The notes under the pieces: generated by a model
What the model saw: only the letters and a program-made list of their open reading frames with translations
The model's database searches: none
Told to the model about the DNA's origin: nothing
Translations under genes and position numbers: made by a program
In this document: one piece after another, positions 1 to 4,736 of the stretch
Numbering within the stretch: the stretch's first letter is position 1
Layout: each line of letters begins with the position of its first letter
NCBI GenBank assembly: GCA_947258675.1
Contig: CAMYJP010000108.1
Coordinates: forward strand, 1-6,905
Direction: 5' to 3'
Source of the DNA: an uncultured Desulfobulbaceae bacterium
Lineage (GTDB): Bacteria > Desulfobacterota > Desulfobulbia > Desulfobulbales > BM004
DNA: 6,905 nt

Positions 1-170
1 CTCCTCAAACCTCCAAAAATTACTAATATAATGCTCTTCTGGCACATATTTTACCGGATTATAAATTATAAAATTAATACATTTCTATTATTAGGAATTT
101 AGTCACGATACTTTTGAAAGTGAAGGTGCAATAAAAAAAATAATTCCCAATGCACGCATGCCTTATTTTT

Positions 171-202
171 CCTGAGTTGTGTCAATCGGGAGGCTTTTTT
201 TT
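171..202 (+). terminator. Possible intrinsic terminator, plus strand
   Basis: CCTGA-G-TTG and CAA-TCGGG form a short stem with one bulged G and a TGT loop (171-190). AGGC and then eight T follow at 195-202. The T-tract is good but the stem is imperfect and four bases separate it from the T-run. It would serve a plus-strand gene ending to the left of or at the window edge, which is not visible here. Confidence 0.35.
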
Positions 203-222
203 CCAGGTGGTTACACGAAGTT

Positions 223-241
223 GTTTTCGGATGGAAACTAA
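223..241 (+). repeat. Dispersed palindromic repeat, copy A
   Basis: The sequence GTTTTCGGATGGAAACTAA matches GTTTCCGGATGGAAACTAA, the reverse complement of 3584-3602, at 18 of 19 positions. The core is a small palindrome (GTTTCC-GGAT-GGAAAC in the perfect copy; one wobble pair here). No match extends beyond the core on either side, so this is a short mobile or recurrent motif rather than a long duplication. Confidence 0.5.
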
Positions 242-441
242 GTTTCTGTGACAATCTTGGCTTTGCTGTAAATCCACATTTTTCCTTTTATACCTGGACT
301 TAAAAGTTTTTTTGAATTTAATAATCCAAGCCTATTTATGTTTGTTAAGGAAAAATCTTGTCTTTTTGCTAATACACTGAGGCTTAAAAAGGAAAAAAGG
401 AGCAGTTCAAGTTTTCATAGTACCATTTCAAAAATCTAGAA

Positions 442-471
442 TTGACAATAAGAGCGTTCATTGTCATTAAT
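442..471 (+). promoter_or_regulatory. TTGACA box within an inverted repeat, upstream of the Cys-rich protein gene
   Basis: A perfect -35 hexamer TTGACA lies at 442-447. The -10 is unclear: ATTAAT at 466-471 (spacing 18) is the best-placed hexamer but weak. TGACAAT (443-449) and ATTGTCA (460-466) form a perfect 7-bp inverted repeat with a 10-base spacer, overlapping the -35 box. A dimeric regulator bound there would compete with RNA polymerase. The transcript would have an untranslated leader of roughly 65 bases. Confidence 0.35.
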
Positions 472-541
472 AAATAAAATATAGGATAGCATAGCCTAAG
501 TCGCTATATGAATTTTTAAAAAAATTAACAAAGGAGGATTT

Positions 542-976
542 ATGAAAGCACAATCAATGTTATTTGTGGCAGGGATGTTTGTAATGGTATTGTTTTTAGG
601 ATTGAATGTTGGAGCAGAAGAAAATAAAGACAAGGGGTATGGTGAAGGTTTTCTGTATACCTGTGACTGTGGTGAGACTTGTGCCTGTAACGATGTCAGC
701 ACCAAACCCGGCAAATGTTCCTGCGGCAACCCATTGAAGCCCGGGAATATATTGAAACTGGATGGCAATGAAGCGATCCTATGCGATTGTGGTGGAGGCT
801 GTAAATGCGCCCTGGATAAAAATGATCCGACGAAATGCAGTTGTGGCAAAACCGTTAAACAGGTGAGTGTGGGGGGACTTTATACCTGTAACTGCGGTTC
901 CGAATGCACCTGTAATACGGTCTCTGACAAACCAGGGAATTGCGCCTGTGGTGCGCCTTTAAAGAAAAGAGAGTAA
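542..976 (+). CDS. Exported cysteine-rich protein with three six-Cys modules
   Basis: I recognise no named family for this 144-residue protein. Residues 1-25 form a typical signal peptide (K2, hydrophobic stretch to about L21, likely cleavage after the VGA at 23-25), so it should act outside the cytoplasm. The mature part has 18 cysteines in three copies of one spacing, C-x-C-x3-C-x-C-x9-C-x-C: residues 41-61, 81-101 and 116-136. The last pair of each copy is followed by G and then, usually, a PLK-like tail. The paired CxC layout suggests thiolate metal binding (zinc, copper or an Fe-S-like site); disulfide bonding is the alternative. The start is fixed by AAGGAGG at 531-537, four bases before ATG. 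It is a single-gene unit: a possible promoter lies near 442, a strong terminator follows at 1021-1049, and no partner is adjacent. Confidence 0.88.
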   Translation: MKAQSMLFVAGMFVMVLFLGLNVGAEENKDKGYGEGFLYTCDCGETCACNDVSTKPGKCSCGNPLKPGNILKLDGNEAILCDCGGGCKCALDKNDPTKCSCGKTVKQVSVGGLYTCNCGSECTCNTVSDKPGNCACGAPLKKRE

Positions 977-1020
977 TCGATATAATCGATGGATATTAAA
1001 ACATTGTATGAAACAACTTT

Positions 1021-1049
1021 AGGGGAGCAGGCAACTGCTCCCCTTTTTT
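1021..1049 (+). terminator. Strong intrinsic terminator
   Basis: AGGGGAGCAG (1021-1030) pairs perfectly with CTGCTCCCCT (1035-1044) around a GCAA tetraloop, and the T-run covers 1044-1049. It lies 45 bases after the stop of the Cys-rich protein gene and marks that gene as its own transcription unit. Confidence 0.95.
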
Positions 1050-1473
1050 ACTAGTCGAGTCGAGAGAATTTATTCTTTTCAATGTCATCTTGATCAGGAA
1101 AAAATATACTCCTTACATTTGATAGAACGCAGGTAGGAGTTTGAATCATCTATTTTTGGCAACGTAAGTTGACTCAGTATACATTCCTAACAAATTCTTT
1201 GCTCATTTATTCCTTGACATTAAATTTTATATCTCCTTATATGAGGTATAGCATTTTACATATGAGCTTACCTCTGCAAGGACTGACCTCCGATGAAAGA
1301 GGGTATCTAAAACTCTAAGGTTACGGCCTTCATAGGGAAGTTCCTCCTCGGTGCCTTTGCGTTTTCTTTAAAATCTCTCAAATCTTCGATGAAAAGAGGA
1401 GGTACCAAGTAAATATTTCAGCAGGAGATGCTAATTATTAAATTATTTCCTTTAGTTTTAAGAATGGCACCAG
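1050..1473 (+). other. Intergenic region and probable long leader of the 66-residue gene
   Basis: No gene is visible in these 424 bases. A promoter at 1214-1243 would give a leader of roughly 220 bases before the ATG at 1474. The leader holds an imperfect direct repeat (CTCCGATGAAA near 1288 and CTTCGATGAAA near 1384, about 96 bases apart). CCTCCTC at 1343-1349 is perfectly complementary to GAGGAGG at 1396-1402, a Shine-Dalgarno-like stretch with no start codon at normal distance. An ATG at 1428 opens an 18-codon frame (stop 1482-1484) that overlaps the downstream start, but AGGAG abuts that ATG with no spacer. I could not match the leader to a known riboswitch class. Confidence 0.45.
1214..1243 (+). 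promoter_or_regulatory. Sigma-70-type promoter candidate
   Basis: TTGACA (1214-1219) is a perfect -35 hexamer. TATATG (1238-1243) lies 18 bp downstream and matches the -10 consensus at four of six positions. Transcription would start near 1250 and run into the 66-residue gene at 1474. This is the clearest vegetative promoter in the window. Confidence 0.5.
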
Positions 1474-1674
1474 ATGAAAACTGAAAAATACAAAGGATTT
1501 ATAATATCTGAATCCCCTGGGCGGATGTTTAAAGCCACTAAAATAGTATCATCCGCCCATTTCAAACGCCCTCTCAATGCCTGCACAGTAGAATCTTTAA
1601 AAACCATTATAGATTATGAACTGAGGAAAATGAAACCAATTAGAAGAAATAAACCAACTAACAATCAAGGTTAA
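1474..1674 (+). CDS. Small hypothetical protein (66 aa)
   Basis: I do not recognise the family. The protein is soluble and basic, with an N-terminal part that looks like short beta strands (YKGFIIS, then MFKATKIV). A helical segment of the type TVESLKTIIDYELRKM (about residues 39-54) follows, then a lysine/arginine/asparagine-rich tail. There is no signal peptide, membrane segment or metal motif. The composition and the compact strand-strand-helix layout look protein-like rather than random, but there is no good ribosome binding site directly before the ATG. No other in-frame start is available because TAA at 1459-1461 closes the frame upstream. It sits alone behind a long leader. It could be a small DNA- or RNA-associated protein, but nothing in the sequence proves this. 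Confidence 0.5.
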   Translation: MKTEKYKGFIISESPGRMFKATKIVSSAHFKRPLNACTVESLKTIIDYELRKMKPIRRNKPTNNQG

Positions 1675-1917
1675 AGGTGGAAAATTCCTGATGTCATGAG
1701 GTCAATTGGTTATCGTGATGCTTCTATAAGGCTTTAGATTGATGCATATAGGTGCTTAAGATTAAATAAGTATCTGTAGTCAGGTAAAGATACGCATCAT
1801 ACACCGGATAGAAAATCGTCAGGTAGCAGAATTATAGGTTTAGGCAAGCAATGTGAATCTCTCCTGACAAATCAGGTGATGTCTTTTACTGCAAGCTTTT
1901 CTTTTTATGTATATATA

Positions 1918-1933
1918 GTTACAAAAAAGTAAC
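1918..1933. promoter_or_regulatory. GTTAC-N6-GTAAC palindrome, site 1
   Basis: A perfect 5-bp inverted repeat surrounds an A6 spacer, 16 bp in total. The same architecture recurs at 2020-2035. Its centre is about 234 bp upstream of the start predicted for the sigma-54 promoter, within the usual range for binding sites of NtrC-type activators. Palindromes of this size and spacing (for example TyrR boxes, TGTAAA-N6-TTTACA) are known for Fis-type helix-turn-helix dimers. The bound protein here is unknown. Confidence 0.55.
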
Positions 1934-1956
1934 GCAACATCGCTTACTGTCCTGTT

Positions 1957-1982
1957 AACATATTGAAATAATATAATATGTT
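1957..1982. promoter_or_regulatory. AT-rich palindrome between the two activator-like sites
   Basis: AACATATT (1957-1964) and AATATGTT (1975-1982) form a perfect 8-bp inverted repeat with a 10-base spacer. TATAAT occurs inside it at 1972-1977, but I see no -35 hexamer at proper spacing. It could be a further binding site, a bendable DNA segment or chance in AT-rich sequence. Confidence 0.3.
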
Positions 1983-2019
1983 CAAAAACGATTCTGCCGA
2001 TGCAAAAAATAAACGAATT

Positions 2020-2035
2020 GTTACATAAACGTAAC
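2020..2035. promoter_or_regulatory. GTTAC-N6-GTAAC palindrome, site 2
   Basis: This is a perfect inverted repeat with spacer ATAAAC, the same half-sites and spacer length as site 1, and both copies continue with G after the right half-site. Its centre is 102 bp from that of site 1, close to a whole number of helical turns. It lies about 132 bp upstream of the predicted sigma-54 start, so the pair looks like upstream activating sequences. Confidence 0.55.
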
Positions 2036-2132
2036 GTATTTAAACTCGGCTTTATCGCAAGTCACAGAAGAATCATTCTCCATATTTTAAATTTTTAAAT
2101 ATAATCAGCATATTACAGGCATTGTAGCTGTG

Positions 2133-2148
2133 TGGTACACGAATTGCA
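2133..2148 (+). promoter_or_regulatory. Sigma-54 (RpoN) promoter candidate
   Basis: TGGTACACGAATTGCA fits the sigma-54 consensus TGGCACG-N4-TTGCW at all but two fixed positions. The -24 GG and -12 GC are spaced correctly. Transcription would begin near 2160, about 53 bases before the ATG at 2213. Paired palindromes 132 and 234 bp upstream supply the expected activator sites. No other sigma-54 match of this quality was seen in the window. Confidence 0.65.
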
Positions 2149-2212
2149 AATATATTATCAAAGACAATGGATTTCTTAATAAAAATATAAAATTAGGGCC
2201 ATTCTTTTCACT

Positions 2213-2377
2213 ATGGATAACATATACGACTTAACATTACTGGACAAGATTCGACACCAGTTGAATCCGATGCACATTTACTGCAGGATTACATGTCTTG
2301 GAATTTCATCCAAGATTGCATGGGTAATCTGTAAAATCTATGAGGCAGGTTTTTATAAACCAACTTTAGGCAGATGA
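2213..2377 (+). CDS. Small conserved-looking hypothetical protein (54 aa)
   Basis: The frame starts with ATG at 2213 and stops with TGA at 2375-2377. The protein has a charged N-terminal helix (LTLLDKIRHQL, residues 7-17), then NPMHIYCR (residues 18-25) and an amphipathic, mostly hydrophobic segment to about residue 48. From memory, short uncharacterised bacterial proteins of the pattern LNPxHxYCR followed by a hydrophobic helix do exist. I cannot confirm membership without a search, and no function is known to me. The ribosome binding site is poor. Its main support is position: it is the first frame behind a sigma-54 promoter, with a leader of about 53 bases. A later gene truncation is possible, since about 620 noncoding bases follow. 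Confidence 0.5.
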   Translation: MDNIYDLTLLDKIRHQLNPMHIYCRITCLGISSKIAWVICKIYEAGFYKPTLGR

Positions 2378-2678
2378 AGGTTGGCCGCCGTACCCTATCG
2401 GGCGTGCTTAAAGTCCATGTTGCTTCTATGAAGGTTGAATGGCAACAGTCAGCGGGTTGTTTAAGGTAACCAGTATAAAGGGAATTAGAATCTCTACAGA
2501 TTGAAACAATTTATTGTGGCAAGTCATTCTGACATCCTACCCTCTTGGGGTATTTAACCCTACCAACCTGATAAATCACCCTAAAGCCCCCATTTTGTCC
2601 ATAAGCCTAGTCCTCATTTCAAGCTCGGCACTGAAAAGCAATTAGTTGAAATAACATTAAAAATTAAAAAACAGTTTA

Positions 2679-2693
2679 AAATATTGAATATTT
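2679..2693. repeat. Perfect AT palindrome
   Basis: AAATATT and AATATTT flank a central G, giving a 15-base perfect palindrome. It lies eight bases upstream of the tandem repeat. It could be a regulator site or a small hairpin; in AT-rich DNA chance is also possible. Confidence 0.3.
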
Positions 2694-2700
2694 GCTCATT

Positions 2701-2744
2701 TTTTGCATATGTTGGTGGAATATTTTGCATGTATTGGTGGAATA
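2701..2744 (+). repeat. 22-bp tandem duplication
   Basis: Two abutting 22-base units (2701-2722 and 2723-2744) begin TTTTGCAT and end TTGGTGGAATA. They differ at two positions, ATGT in unit 1 against GTAT in unit 2. A 22-bp period is close to two helical turns, which would place two bound proteins on one face. The role is unknown. I tested GG/GC spacing for a sigma-54 site and it does not fit. Confidence 0.7.
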
Positions 2745-2881
2745 TATAAATTTCAGGACACTAATTCTTATTTAATGAGCTGCTCTAGTTACTTTGTGAA
2801 AATTGAATTAAAAGTACGTCCATTGAATTCTATTAGGTTAAGGTATGACAGGTAAATTGAAATTTTATTGACAACAGGGTA

Positions 2882-2944
2882 AGAGGGTTTAGCTGGGGAA
2901 TTCGGTTGATTTAAGACATTAAAGTCGGATTGCTATGACCCTCT
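2882..2944 (+). promoter_or_regulatory. Possible stem in the leader of the response regulator gene
   Basis: AGAGGGT (2882-2888) is complementary to ACCCTCT (2938-2944), and AGC (2891-2893) to GCT (2932-2934), giving a ten-pair interrupted stem with a 38-base loop. It ends 57 bases before the ATG at 3002. Such a stem could shape the leader RNA, but the long loop makes this uncertain. Confidence 0.25.
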
Positions 2945-3001
2945 AATTACCTCATATTTAGATTTTCCGAGCTGGATTTATTAAGGGGAAGGGGGGAGAA
3001 A

Positions 3002-3427
3002 ATGAGAAAAAGAAGGGTTCTGGTTTTTGATGATGAACCGATAGTTTTGAATATGCTAAATGTTATGTTTACTGAAATGGGCTATGAAGTACTTTCTTAT
3101 AGAACACCTAAAGTGTGCCCAATATATGAAGATAATACTAAATGCTGCGTATATAATGATCCATGTGCCGATATAGTTATTACAGATTATGATATGCCAG
3201 GAATGAACGGTCTACAGCTTATTGAAGAACAATGTCAGAGGAGTTGTAAAATAGATATAAAAAATAAAGCAATAATTTCTGGATTCCCAGGAGTTGGCAG
3301 GATAGACAGGATGAAGAAATTAGGCTGTACTTTTATGCCAAAACCATTTGAGATTTCTGAGTTCTTAAAATGGATCGACGAATGTGAGAAAATTATAAAT
3401 TTATCAAAACCATTAGCAAATTTATAA
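3002..3427 (+). CDS. Stand-alone CheY-like receiver with a cysteine-rich insert
   Basis: This is a single-domain response regulator of 141 residues with no output domain. It receives phosphate from a histidine kinase and passes the signal by protein contact in the cytoplasm. The receiver landmarks are complete: acidic pair D10/D11, phospho-acceptor D62 in ITDYDMPGMNG, S93 of the ISG strand and K114 in MPKPFE. Between helix 1 and the phospho-acceptor strand (about residues 36-57) there is an insert with C39, C48, C49 and C55; further cysteines are C78, C82, C109 and C128. I recall related receivers with a CP-x(n)-C-x(n)-C-A-D insert in anaerobic bacteria; a redox or metal role is inference. 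GGGGGGAG at 2991-2998 sets the start. No kinase gene is adjacent. Confidence 0.93.
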   Translation: MRKRRVLVFDDEPIVLNMLNVMFTEMGYEVLSYRTPKVCPIYEDNTKCCVYNDPCADIVITDYDMPGMNGLQLIEEQCQRSCKIDIKNKAIISGFPGVGRIDRMKKLGCTFMPKPFEISEFLKWIDECEKIINLSKPLANL

Positions 3428-3485
3428 TAAGTTTACCGATTTATTTTCATAAATACTTCCCAGTTCTCACTTCACCTCTCGGAAT

Positions 3486-3510
3486 AGCCTAACATTCATA
3501 GGCTGCTATT
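3486..3510 (+). terminator. Weak terminator candidate after the response regulator gene
   Basis: AGCCTA (3486-3491) pairs with TAGGCT (3499-3504) across a seven-base loop. An alternative outer pairing AATAGC/GCTATT is also possible. The downstream stretch is pyrimidine-rich (TTTCTCCTTTTA) but not a clean T-run. It lies about 60 bases after the stop codon. Confidence 0.35.
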
Positions 3511-3583
3511 TCTCCTTTTATAAATTTAACATTATGTAGGCTTTTATCTTCCTGCTATCAACATGAAAATTATTGATTTTTCG

Positions 3584-3602
3584 TTAGTTTCCATCCGGAA
3601 AC
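3584..3602 (-). repeat. Dispersed palindromic repeat, copy B
   Basis: On the minus strand this reads GTTTCCGGATGGAAACTAA. The first 16 bases form a perfect palindrome with a GGAT centre. It matches copy A (223-241) at 18 of 19 bases in opposite orientation, 3.3 kb away. Confidence 0.55.
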
Positions 3603-3709
3603 ACCCTTTTTAGCAAATTCTGCGTCAATCTTCGTAATTGTTTGTGCGACGAACTCTAGCAAGACTCCTCCCAATTATTTGATTTCTTATACTTTACTAA
3701 AAAATGTTT

Positions 3710-3749
3710 GTTTCTGGATTGGAAACAAATAGTCCCAACATCCGGAATA
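3710..3749. repeat. Palindromic repeat copies C and E, head to head
   Basis: Copy C (3710-3729, plus) reads GTTTCTGGATTGGAAACAAA. Copy E (3730-3749, minus) reads TATTCCGGATGTTGGGACTA. They abut and point toward each other. Both resemble the core of copies A and B, but with substitutions and one or two inserted bases. TTTGTTTC (3707-3714) and GAAACAAA (3722-3729) form a perfect 8-bp hairpin around copy C. Confidence 0.4.
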
Positions 3750-3755
3750 AAAACA

Positions 3756-3773
3756 GTTTCGAATGGGAATTAG
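3756..3773 (+). repeat. Palindromic repeat, degenerate copy D
   Basis: GTTTCGAATGGGAATTAG keeps the GTTTC start, the ATGG centre and a TAG-like end of the family, but the palindrome is lost. On its own it would not be called; its position six bases after copy E supports it. Confidence 0.3.
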
Positions 3774-3830
3774 TAAAAAAAATTAAATATATCGGTTGTG
3801 AGAGCGGCATGGTAGAATGGTGGGAGTGAC

Positions 3831-4553
3831 ATGCTGACTTATCTCCTCATTTTTATTATTTTTTTAGCTGCGGGTTTTACCCAGGGACTAACCGGTTTCG
3901 GATTCGGGCTTCTGGCCATTCCTTTACTTGTAACATTTATGGACATTAAAACGGCAATCCCATTATGCAGCCTTCAGGGGCTACTCATTACAGGATATCT
4001 TTCGCTGCGGTTAAAAAAGCATATTGACCAGCGAAAGATCTTTCCCCTTTTAGCAGGCTGCCTGCCAGGCATTGCTGTAGGGGTAAGCTTTCTAAAAAAG
4101 GCTCCGCATAATCTTCTTGGCACGATGCTGGGCTTGATGCTGATTACATATTCTTTATATCGTCTCTATGTAACCCACAGACCACGAACAATACACAGGT
4201 ATTGGGCCTATGTCGCCGGTTTCGGAACCGGTGCCATTGGTGGGGCATTCAGTGCAGGTGGTCCGCCGACGATCATCTACACAACCCTCAGAGGTTGGAC
4301 TAAAGATGAGATTAAGGCTACTTTGTCAGGTTTTTTTCTGACTGGTGGTATTTTTATTGTCCTGGCCCATGCTATTAATGGGTTGACCACTGCTGTTGTC
4401 CTGCATTATTTCTTAGTTTCTGCTCCAGCAGTAGTTCTTGGAGTAGTGGTCGGGTCAACACTGTATGATCGAATCGATACCGAGAGATATCTGAGACTTC
4501 TGTTTTATGTTCTGCTGGCAATGGGTATATTGATGTTAGTTAATACCAGTTAA
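3831..4553 (+). CDS. TauE/SafE-family (DUF81) membrane transporter
   Basis: This 240-residue polytopic inner-membrane protein belongs to the TauE/SafE family, whose members move sulfur-containing or organic anions (sulfite, sulfoacetate and others) across the membrane. Substrate cannot be read from sequence. The family's duplicated halves are visible: the first half opens with GFTQGLTGFGFG (residues 15-26) and the second carries GGAFSAGGPP (137-146). I count about seven or eight hydrophobic segments separated by short basic loops (RLKKH near 60-64, HRPRT near 116-120). The length is at the normal lower end for the family. GGGAG at 3822-3826 lies four bases before ATG. The next gene on the same strand starts 183 bases downstream, so operon membership is uncertain. 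Confidence 0.92.
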   Translation: MLTYLLIFIIFLAAGFTQGLTGFGFGLLAIPLLVTFMDIKTAIPLCSLQGLLITGYLSLRLKKHIDQRKIFPLLAGCLPGIAVGVSFLKKAPHNLLGTMLGLMLITYSLYRLYVTHRPRTIHRYWAYVAGFGTGAIGGAFSAGGPPTIIYTTLRGWTKDEIKATLSGFFLTGGIFIVLAHAINGLTTAVVLHYFLVSAPAVVLGVVVGSTLYDRIDTERYLRLLFYVLLAMGILMLVNTS

Positions 4554-4588
4554 ACATATGAATCAGTTTTTAGATTAAACCAATAGCT

Positions 4589-4604
4589 GATCTATCAATA
4601 GATC
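4589..4604. repeat. Small perfect hairpin after the transporter gene
   Basis: GATCTA-TCAA-TAGATC is a 6-bp perfect stem with a tetraloop, 36 bases after the transporter stop codon. No T-run follows, so it is not a standard intrinsic terminator. Confidence 0.35.
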
Positions 4605-4632
4605 TCATCTTAATGGTGCCTTAAAAAAATGA

Positions 4633-4646
4633 TTTACGGTTTACGG
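4633..4646 (+). repeat. Tandem heptamer TTTACGG x2
   Basis: TTTACGG occurs twice with no gap, upstream of the possible promoter for the SagB-like gene. Two copies of a 7-mer may be a small direct-repeat operator or chance. Confidence 0.25.
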
Positions 4647-4697
4647 AAATCCATTAGATGTACAGGTGGGAGACTGCTAGTTTTTTATATTTTAGGG

Positions 4698-4706
4698 TGT
4701 GATAAT
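4698..4706 (+). promoter_or_regulatory. Possible extended -10 promoter for the SagB-like gene
   Basis: TGTGATAAT combines a TGn extension with GATAAT, five of six matches to the -10 consensus. No -35 hexamer is convincing, as is usual for extended -10 promoters. Transcription would start near 4713, about 24 bases before the GTG at 4737. Confidence 0.3.
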
Positions 4707-4736
4707 CCACTGTTCTTAGGCTAAGGCTGATCTTCA

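Larger units (their letters stand above)
1..541. other. Noncoding left flank (541 bases)
   Basis: No convincing gene is present: reading frames are short and AT-rich, and all three plus frames stop within the first 102 bases. CCTCC at 10-14 and CTCCT at 1-5 read as GGAGG and AGGAG on the minus strand, so a leftward gene could start just outside the window; this is only a hint. The stretch holds a terminator-like hairpin (171-202), one palindromic repeat copy (223-241) and an inverted repeat with a TTGACA box (442-466) ahead of the gene at 542. The rest shows nothing I can name. Confidence 0.6.
1675..2212 (+). other. Palindrome-rich regulatory region, no gene
   Basis: No coding frame is convincing in these 538 bases. 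The left part has nested complementary segments: TGATGC (1740-1745) with GCATCA (1794-1799), and GTATCT (1770-1775) with AGATAC (1788-1793). A small hairpin, CCTGA-CAAA-TCAGG, lies at 1863-1876; its downstream T content is weak, so it is at best a poor terminator for the 66-residue gene. The right part has two GTTAC-N6-GTAAC sites, an AT-rich palindrome between them and a sigma-54 promoter match, each listed separately. Confidence 0.6.
2378..3001 (+). other. Noncoding spacer before the response regulator gene
   Basis: No frame of protein-like composition was found on either strand in these 624 bases. The stretch could hold the decayed remains of a gene or the 3' part of the sigma-54 transcript. 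The palindrome AAATATT-G-AATATTT lies at 2679-2693, a 22-bp tandem repeat at 2701-2744 and a long-loop stem at 2882-2944. TTGACA occurs at 2868-2873 but has no -10 at a usable distance, so the promoter for the gene at 3002 remains unidentified. Confidence 0.5.
3428..3830 (+). other. Noncoding spacer with a cluster of palindromic repeats
   Basis: No gene is seen in these 403 bases. A weak terminator-like hairpin follows the response regulator gene at 3486-3504. Positions 3584-3773 hold one good and three diverged copies of the GTTTCCGGATGGAAAC-type repeat in alternating orientation, with a strong hairpin at 3707-3729. No clear promoter hexamers could be assigned for the transporter gene at 3831. 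Confidence 0.5.

Noticed and set aside
41..56. TGGCAC start resembling a sigma-54 -24 element
   Set aside because: The -12 part reads TTAC instead of TTGC, and no gene follows at a reasonable distance.
1..102. Possible 3' end of a plus-strand gene in frame 1
   Set aside because: The 33-codon translation is AT-driven, with no recognisable motif or domain end.
496..849. 117-residue minus-strand open frame
   Set aside because: It lies opposite the signal peptide and Cys-module coding frame, has low-complexity proline/serine-rich translation and no ribosome binding site. It is a shadow.
1428..1484. 18-codon leader peptide frame before the 66-residue gene
   Set aside because: AGGAG directly abuts the ATG with no spacer, and the peptide has no codon run typical of attenuators. 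It is kept only as a remark.
2868..2873. TTGACA as -35 for the response regulator gene
   Set aside because: No -10-like hexamer is found 16-19 bp downstream (the sequence there is GC-rich, AGCTGG).
3584..3773. CRISPR-like array
   Set aside because: The repeats are short, diverged, alternate in orientation and have no regular spacers. A dispersed palindromic repeat explains them better.
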